Positions 57,184 to 64,000 of a stretch of 64,000 bases of DNA are shown piece by piece; the stretch's first letter is position 1; every line of letters starts with the position of its first letter. Under the pieces are notes generated by a model that saw nothing but the letters and a program-made list of their open reading frames with translations, was not told the DNA's origin and ran no database searches. The position numbers were made by a program, and so were the translations under genes. The stretch spans positions 5,873,822-5,937,821 of the forward strand of contig CM068549.1 in assembly GCA_035048495.1 (NCBI GenBank). Reading direction: 5' to 3'. The DNA comes from Euptelea pleiosperma. Taxonomy: Eukaryota; Streptophyta; Magnoliopsida; Ranunculales; Eupteleaceae.

Positions 57184-58241
57184 GAAGACATGAAGAAGAT
57201 GAAGAAGAGGAGAAAGAGAAAGAAGAAAAAGAAGGAGAAGGATGAGAGGAAAATGTTTGAAAATGATTTTGGGGAGGAGAGAAAGAGATTGGAGGGGGAT
57301 TAGGGTTCGAATGAACCCTTCTCCCTCCTCTTGGAAATAGGGTATTTTTGAAATAAACAAAATATATATTTTTTTTTTAAGTAAAAGTCTACTTTTCCTT
57401 GGGGAATGTCCCCAATTAGTGGACCCCCCATTTTTTTAAAATTTAATTAAAATTCTTTGGAAATTCACGGGGTCCACTAACTGGTCGGACAGCGGGTCGA
57501 TGATGATGGGCCCGGCTACTGGCCCACATGGATTGATTATGTCCATCGTTTCACAAGATGATGTGACAGACAGTCTGATGGCGATCGGATGGATGGTGAC
57601 CTGATTGGGACCCAGATTGGTAAATCGACGGATCTAGAGAGATCCAACGGTCCGATTGACGATCCAACGGTCTGAAAGCTAAGGGAGATGAGATAGAGCC
57701 GATGGGCAGGAGTTCTAGGGTTAGGTCAGTAGATTCGAGGATCGAGAGATGAAAAGAGAGAGAGAATAAGGAGAAATGAGAGAGAAAGTATAAAAAAAAT
57801 GGAAAAAAGTATTGGCAGAGGGTCTGGAACCCTGGTCTTCACTATGACCATCCTCACGCTTCTCCAGTAGAGTAGACTATCATTCCTTGCTGACTCATGT
57901 GGCTTTAAACGCTTTGGTCCGTCTCTTGGTCATTGGCTCTCCTACTCTCTTCGTTCTTTGGGCTGGCTTTTTGGTCCTCTTATTCAGCCCATATTTGGCC
58001 CATATCTTCTAGTCATAGCATGTGGGCTCTTCAAGCTTTGATAATGGGCTTCCCTAATATCTAGACTTCTAAAAATGTGTTTAATGCATGCAAATATACT
58101 AGTTCGTCCAGAAAAGTGTGTTCTACGCAATGAGATAGACTCTTACGTAGAAAAGTGAATAATTAGAACAGTTTTACGTAGGAGAATGCGATAACGCTAA
58201 AAGGATAATTGCTTAAAATAAGCACTTTTGAGCGAATATCA

Positions 58242-60175
58242 CAACCCCCAACCAGCATATTGCCAATCCTTGGCAATTAGTGCGAAATAAATGAGCTTAA
58301 AAGGGCTCTGCACATGCTGTACCCTTTTTTCATATTAGCTCAGGGAAAACACCATTCATCAAATCATTGGATGCAAAAATAGTTACATGCTAGCGAAGAG
58401 TTGGAAAGTTTTGGCAAGACTACAGACTGATAATCATGACCCAGAATAGTCAGACTCTGCGTGTGTGTGTGCTCAACATTCTCATCATCCGACAGTAAAG
58501 ATTTCCAGATCACCTCTAAGTTTTTATGCCTCGACCTCAAATCTCACATGTTTAGCACTCAGAATAGAATCACAAAAGAAGGGTTTTCTTCTTTTCTCTC
58601 AATTTATATGTGAGGAGATGTGTTGATATATGAAAGCAAAGATCTCACATATGTATTATTTAAAGGAAGGACATCATTAACAGAAGAAGATCTCATGATT
58701 GGAATACCACTTCACTCGGGAACGTCAGATCAAACTCTATAGCTTCTCCTTCTCCAATCTCCACATTTTATGATCGTACTATCCTAGAATCAAGTAGGAC
58801 TTTCCTGGGTTGTAATGACGCTTAGGTCAGGTGTAGAGAAATAAAGGGATACAGGATTTCAAAGATCTTGAGAGGATATTGCCATTTTCTTGCATTTTTC
58901 CTGCGGCGTAACACCATTATCTGGTTCTTTTTTCTCTTTTTTTTTTTTTTTTTTCTTATTTTTCTCTTTTTCTTGATATTTCTGAGACTGCTCAATTTCT
59001 TTTCAGCTCTTCTTCATACTTTCTTTCCATATTTTGTTTTTAGCTTGAACCACTTTCTTTTCCTTTTGATTCTTCTTCTTTACTTTTCTTTTCACGGTAC
59101 ACCCATATCAGTTATTCTTTTGTCCATCTCAAAATAAGGGTAGCCAGTCATGCTTCGTAGCTGGACTGGATTTTAGGTTGATGGGTTTACAAAGAAAAGG
59201 CTTTTATAGAAGGGTTCAAGGGGTTTCTAGTGAAGTATAATTCAGGTGAGTAAAAAGGCTGAATGGTTCAGAAAAATGGCCTAAATCATTTTCTAGGGTT
59301 TGCACTATCATGTATACTGTTTTGACTGGATATAGAGAAGGTTCTGTCGTAGTAATCCAATGTTGATGTCGTTCCGAGTTTTATGATCGAAGCAAAAGAT
59401 AATGAGATCTCTCAACGAATATTGCGGGCATGAAGAATAGTGAGTCATCCATTGACTTAGGATTATTGTATAACTCTCTAAAATGATTAAAGGCTCGACA
59501 GCTCACTGGGTTAGGTCTCCACAATTATTCTCACAGGATCTCTAGAGTTTCAAACTTTAGGATGACTCTGATGTTGATAGTGTACAATTGTGCCAAATCT
59601 GAGTTTTTCTGAGTTCTGTAGTCACGCCTGACTTGACTCGACGCTAACTTTAAACAAAAATTGACATCCTCAATACTGACTTAACGAAGGTTTTTAGCTA
59701 ATCAAAGTCAGGGTATTTGACACATTTTTGAAATTCTAGAAAACTTTTGGAGAACATCGAAAACCACCCCAAAAATAAGAATTTTTTTTTTTTTTTTTTT
59801 TTCGTATTTTTTTTTTTTTTTGATGAAGACATGAGTTTTGGTAAATACCCACCCCCAACCAAAATATAGCACCGTCCTCGGTGCTCATGACCGGGACATA
59901 AAATGATAAAAAATCAGTGATGATGATGCAAAAGTTCAAGAAGGATGTTACCAAGTCGGCAGAAACTCGATAGTGTTTGGTACCTGATGATTGGGAGAAT
60001 GAATGTACCTGCATTTTCAGAGATATAATAGTAATAACAAATGCATGAGACTCATGTACTCTAGGAATACCGGAATTGCCTTTCCGAAAGTGCTAAGTTT
60101 TACGTCTTCAGCCAGACATGACGGGGGTGACAGGCACCCCCAACCAAGTTGGAGCTCAAGAGACTGAGTGGATCA
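58242..60175 (-). other. Polypurine tract and 3' noncoding region of the outer element
   Basis: It begins with the tract TGGTTGGGGGTTG (minus strand, 58242-58254) and matches 44681-46624 closely. It has T runs near 58929-58954 and 59783-59820. No env-like ORF. Confidence 0.75.
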
Positions 60176-63100
60176 TCAGTCGACATAGGCAGGATCGATG
60201 AGATCAATTTCAAAAGTCTGAATGAACGACACATCAAGTTCATGGAATTGCTTAAGACGCTGGCCATTTACCTGGAATGAGGAGTGATCCTTGGGATCCT
60301 CAATAGTGATTGCCCCAAAGGGTGTGACAGCGGTGACCGTATAAGGACCGGTCCACCTAGATTTTAGTTTCCCAGGGAAGAGATGGAGACGAGAATTATA
60401 AAGAAGGACCTTCTGTCCTGGATGGAACTCTTTCCTGAGGATGCTCTTGTCATGTATCCACTTCATTTTTGCTTTGTAATTCTTGGACAAGTTGTACGCA
60501 TCATTTCTGAGTTCTTCTAACTCATTCATTTGAAGTTTCCGCTCCTCCCCTGCGGAGTCTAGGTCGAAGTTGAGTTTCTTAATGGCCCACAGGGCACGAT
60601 GTTCAATCTCTACCGATAGATGACAAGGTTTCCCAAAGACGAGACGATAGGGAGACATATTGAGTGGGGTCTTGTAGGCGGTTCTGTATGCCCATAAAGC
60701 ATCAATGAGACGAGTAGACCAGTCTTTACATGTGGTATTGACTGTCTTCTCCAAGATCTGCTTGATCTGACGATTAGAAACCTCTACTTGACCACTAGTC
60801 TGTGGATGATAAGCTAGGGCAACCTTGTGGGTTACCCCATACTTTTTCATTAATTTCTCGAATATCTTATTGCAGAAATGGGTGCCCCCATCACTAATGA
60901 TGGCCTTAGGGGCACCGAATCGGGCGAAGATGAACTCTTTTAGGAATTTGACCACCACTTTGTGGTCATTGGTCTTGGTGGGAATGGCTTCTATCCATTT
61001 GGATACATAGTCTACCGCAAGGAGAATGTACTCAAAACCATAGGAAACAGGAAAAGGGCCCATGAAGTCGATGCCCCAAATGTCAAATATTTCATCGACC
61101 TGGATAGGAGTTAGGGGCATCATGTTCCTCTAGGAGATGCGGCCTAGATGCTGGCAATTAGGACAAGTTTTGCTGTAGATGTGGGCATCTTTAAATAATG
61201 TGGGCCAGTAGAATCCGCATTGCAGAACTTTTTCTACAGTCTTCTTAGTGCTGAAATGACCACCACAAGGTTGGTCATGACACGAAGACAAGATACTGAG
61301 TTGGTCCGACTCAGGTACACAGAGACGAATGATCTGGTCAGGACAATATTTATACAAATAAGGGTCATCCCAAGAGTAGTACTTAACTCTTGCTAGGAAT
61401 TGGCTTTTGTCCTGTTTTGACCAGTGTGAAGGCATTTCTTCGGTGACAAGGTAGTTGACAATGTCAGCATACCATGGATGAACGGAGATGGTGAATAGTT
61501 GTTCATCTGGAAAGGTCTCAGTGATGGGCTGGGTGTCGAAGGATGACTCTAAAGTCAGTTTAGACAAGTGATCAGCCACTACATTCTCAGTTCCTTTCTT
61601 ATCCTTAATCTCGAGGTCGAATTCCTGCAGTAAGAGAATCCATCGAATTAATCGAGGCTTGGTTTCTTTTTTCGACATGAGATAACGAAGGGCTGCATGA
61701 TCAGTGTACACTACCACCTTAGTGGCTAAGAGGTACTGATGGAATTTATCAAGGGCGAAGACTACCGCCAGGAGTTCTTTCTCAGTGGTGGAGTAATTCA
61801 TTTGGGTAGAGTTAAGAGTTTTGCTTGCGTAGTAGATCACGTGTGACCTTTTGTTAACTCTCTGCCCTAGAACGGCTCCTAACGCATAGTCGGAAGCATC
61901 GCACATTACCTCGAAAGGTAGAGTCCAGTCCGGGGGACAGATAATGGGTGCAGTAGTGAGCTCAGATTTGAGACGCTCAAATGCCTTGACACAGTCAGCA
62001 TTAAAGTCGAAAGGACTATCTTTAGCCAGAAGATGGGACAGAGGTCGAGCGATTTGAGAGAAGTCCTTGATGAATCGCCTATAGAATCCTCCGTGTCCCA
62101 AAAAGGACCGGATGTCACGCACAGACTTAGGAGTAGGCAAGGTCGAGATGATGTCCATTTTAGCTTTGTCGACCTCAATGCCCTCATGGGAAATGACATG
62201 TCCCAGAACAATGCCCTTCTTCACCATGAAGTGGCATTTCTCCCAATTGAGGACAAGTCGCTTGTCTTGACAGCGGTGAAGTACAAGCCCTAGATGGTTT
62301 AGACAGTCATCAAAGGATGACTCAAAAACTGAGAAGTCGTCCATAAAGACTTCAAGGAATCTTTCCACCATATCAGAGAATATGCTCATCATACACCGTT
62401 GAAAGGTTGCGGGTGCATTGCAGAGGCCAAAGGGCATGCGCTTGTAGGCAAAAGTGCCAAAGGGACAGGTGAAAGTTGTTTTCTCGTGATCCTCAGGGGC
62501 GATGGGTATTTGATTATACCCTGAGTAACCATCAAGGAAGCAGTAATAGGAATGACCAGCTAGTCTCTCCAACATCTGGTCTATGAAGGGTAAATGAAAA
62601 TGGTCCTTCTTAGTGTTGGTGTTGAGTCATCGGTAATCGATGCAGACTCTCCACCCTTTTTTCAGGCGCTGGGTTACCATTTCCTTGTTCTCATTTTCCA
62701 CAACTGTGAATCCTGCCTTTTTAGGGATGACATGAATAGGACTCACCCATTTGCTATCGGAGATGGGATAAATGATACCCGCATCTAACAGTTTAAGGAC
62801 CTCATCCCGGACTACATCCTTCAAGACGGGGTTCAACCTCCTCTGGTGTTCTCGAGAGATTTTGGATTCATCCTCGAGATAGATGTGATGTTGGCACACC
62901 GAGGGGTCTATGCCACGAATATCATCTATAGTCCAACCTATCGCAGATTTGTGCTCGTTGATCAGCTCGAGAAGTTTCTTACATTCACTCTCAGACAAAG
63001 TGGAAGCAATAATGACAGGGTAGGTTTCCTTAGGACCAAGATAGGCATAGGAAAGATCTGTGGGAAGAGGCTTAAGCTCCAATATTGGAGCAGATGGAGT

Positions 63101-64000
63101 AGAAATAGGTGTCACAGAAGACACGGATTGAAGAGGTTTGACTTCAGTAGGTAAAGGAAGGATAGGTTCTCTGGCCATGGTTATCAGAGGCTCGAACTCA
63201 ATGAGTGGAGCGGGGATCTCTATCAGTGGAGCAGTCTCCAAAAGATTATTGAGATCAGAAATAGCTGACTCTGTTGCAAAGTCAGCTCCAAAGTGTTCTA
63301 GATACTGTTTAAGAATATCTTCGGTGGAGTCCGGGATTAGACTCTCAACGGCACATATTTCATCGGCCACATCACGATCAGCATCCTGTTGCATTAGACG
63401 AAAGATATTGACCTCAACTTTGAGGTTTCCGAAAGCAATGGACATGTTTTCGTCCCGGCACCCGATGTGTGCATTCGCAGTGGCAAGGAATGGACGGCCT
63501 AAGATGACCGGAATGCGGTTATCTTGACACGGCTCGGTGTCGAGAATGATAAAGTCCACAGGATAATAAAAGTCAGCGACTTTTACTAGGACATCTTCAA
63601 TGATTCCTCTTGGAATCTTGATGGACTGATCAGCCAATTTTAGGGTGACATTGGTAGGCTTCATATCTTTCAGTCCTAACTGCTGATATACCGAGAATGG
63701 TATGAGGTTAACGCTAGCCCCTAAATCTAACAAGGCAGTGCAGCTAAAGTTGTCTCCAATTTCACATTGGACAGTTGGGCTACCTGGATCTTTGTGTTTG
63801 ATCACACTGTTGCGTTGAATGAACGCGGTAGCTTTTTCGGCCAAGAAGGCAGCTTTGGGTACATGCATACGCCGCTTAACTGTGCACAAGTCCTTGAGGA
63901 ATTTGGCATAAGAGGGGATTTGCTTGATAGCAGAAAGGAATGGGATATTGATCTAGATGTCTTTAAAGACGTCTAAGATCTCTGAGAATTGCTGATCCCG
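60176..64000 (-). pseudogene. Outer Athila pol (protease-RT-RNase H-integrase), three nonsense codons
   Basis: It is collinear with the inner element and very similar to it, without the RNase H-integrase frameshift. Protease DLGAS, RT FMDDFSV, RNase [10 protein letters not shown] and integrase WGIDFMGPF are all readable. Stops interrupt it at 63953-63955 (CAG to TAG, before protease), 62627-62629 (CGA to TGA, in the RT motif CIDYRR) and 61130-61132 (CAG to TAG, in integrase after the zinc-binding part), judged against the inner copy. It continues past the window edge, so gag is not seen. It cannot make an active polyprotein. Confidence 0.93.

Larger units (their letters stand above)
40521..58241 (-). 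mobile_element. 3' LTR of the outer Athila element, split by the inner element
   Basis: The plus-strand edges are TGAAAGTAGGG at 40521 and AGCGAATATCA ending at 58241. Removing 41824-56964 leaves about 2.58 kb. The U5 hairpin is at 40629-40649. Leader palindromes are at 41665-41688 and 57160-57183, with an AAG microsatellite at about 57083-57138. It is followed directly by the polypurine tract at 58242. Confidence 0.92.
40521..64000 (-). mobile_element. Outer Athila element (older copy), runs off the window
   Basis: Minus-strand element with its 3' LTR at 40521-41823 plus 56965-58241, a 3' noncoding region at 58242-60175, and a decayed pol from 60176 to the window end. The rest of gag, the leader and the 5' LTR are outside. 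The inner element 41824-56959 is inserted in its 3' LTR with target copy CTCAC. It is itself inserted in the Tat/Ogre-like element. Confidence 0.92.

Overview
The window is nuclear DNA of a flowering plant with a repeat-rich genome. Nearly all of it is LTR retrotransposon sequence. One plausible host gene is visible, a two-exon DUF599 membrane protein with plant-style splice sites. There are no bacterial, rRNA or CRISPR features. The species cannot be named from the sequence alone.

The main actor is one family of Athila-type (Ty3/gypsy) elements with 2.2-2.9 kb LTRs that begin TGATATTCGCTC and end CTACTTTCA. I find eight LTR copies. 1-240 (+) is the end of one. 2716-5033 (+) is a solo LTR with TSD CCAAC. 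12195-17285 (-) is a solo LTR with TSD TCGAC, itself split by another solo LTR at 13859-16079 (+). 24480-27189 (+) has no TSD. 28512-31339 (-) is a solo LTR with TSD AGCAT. A complete 15.1 kb element lies at 41824-56959 (-) with TSD CTCAC. It sits inside the 3' LTR (40521-41823 plus 56965-58241) of a second, older element whose body (58242 onward) leaves the window at 64000.

Layout. 1-5783: the 3' end of a Tekay/Del-like chromovirus (integrase tail, polypurine tract, 3' LTR) holding an Athila solo LTR. 5784-9100: a 31-bp minisatellite and the DUF599 gene. 9600-18890: a foldback repeat, copia (SIRE-like) LTR material, and the two nested Athila solo LTRs. 18891-22250: a reverse-strand chromovirus LTR with internal tandem repeats. 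22280-23760: degenerate short repeats and a MITE-like foldback. 23914-32650: a solo chromovirus LTR (TSD TAATA) containing two Athila LTRs. 32650-35900: an AT microsatellite, a weak CACTA-like end and a decayed gene fragment. About 36390-40520: the 5' part of a Tat/Ogre-like element (LTR end, primer-binding site, an intact 581-codon extra ORF of DUF7745 type). 40521-64000: the two nested Athila elements.

The complete inner element encodes gag, protease, reverse transcriptase and RNase H in one frame, and integrase in a second frame separated by a single extra base. Its LTRs differ only in two homopolymer lengths where I compared them, so it inserted very recently. The outer element carries three nonsense codons, all C-to-T at CG or CHG sites, as expected of methylated silenced DNA. 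The most interesting unexplained signal is structural. The family's LTRs keep a set of inverted repeats: a 12-bp-arm palindrome CCGGAGTTGCAG/CTGCAACTCCGG in the leader, a U5 hairpin, a palindrome cluster around the TATA box, and a tRNA-like block in U3. Three copies of the polypurine tract also occur 3' of pol.
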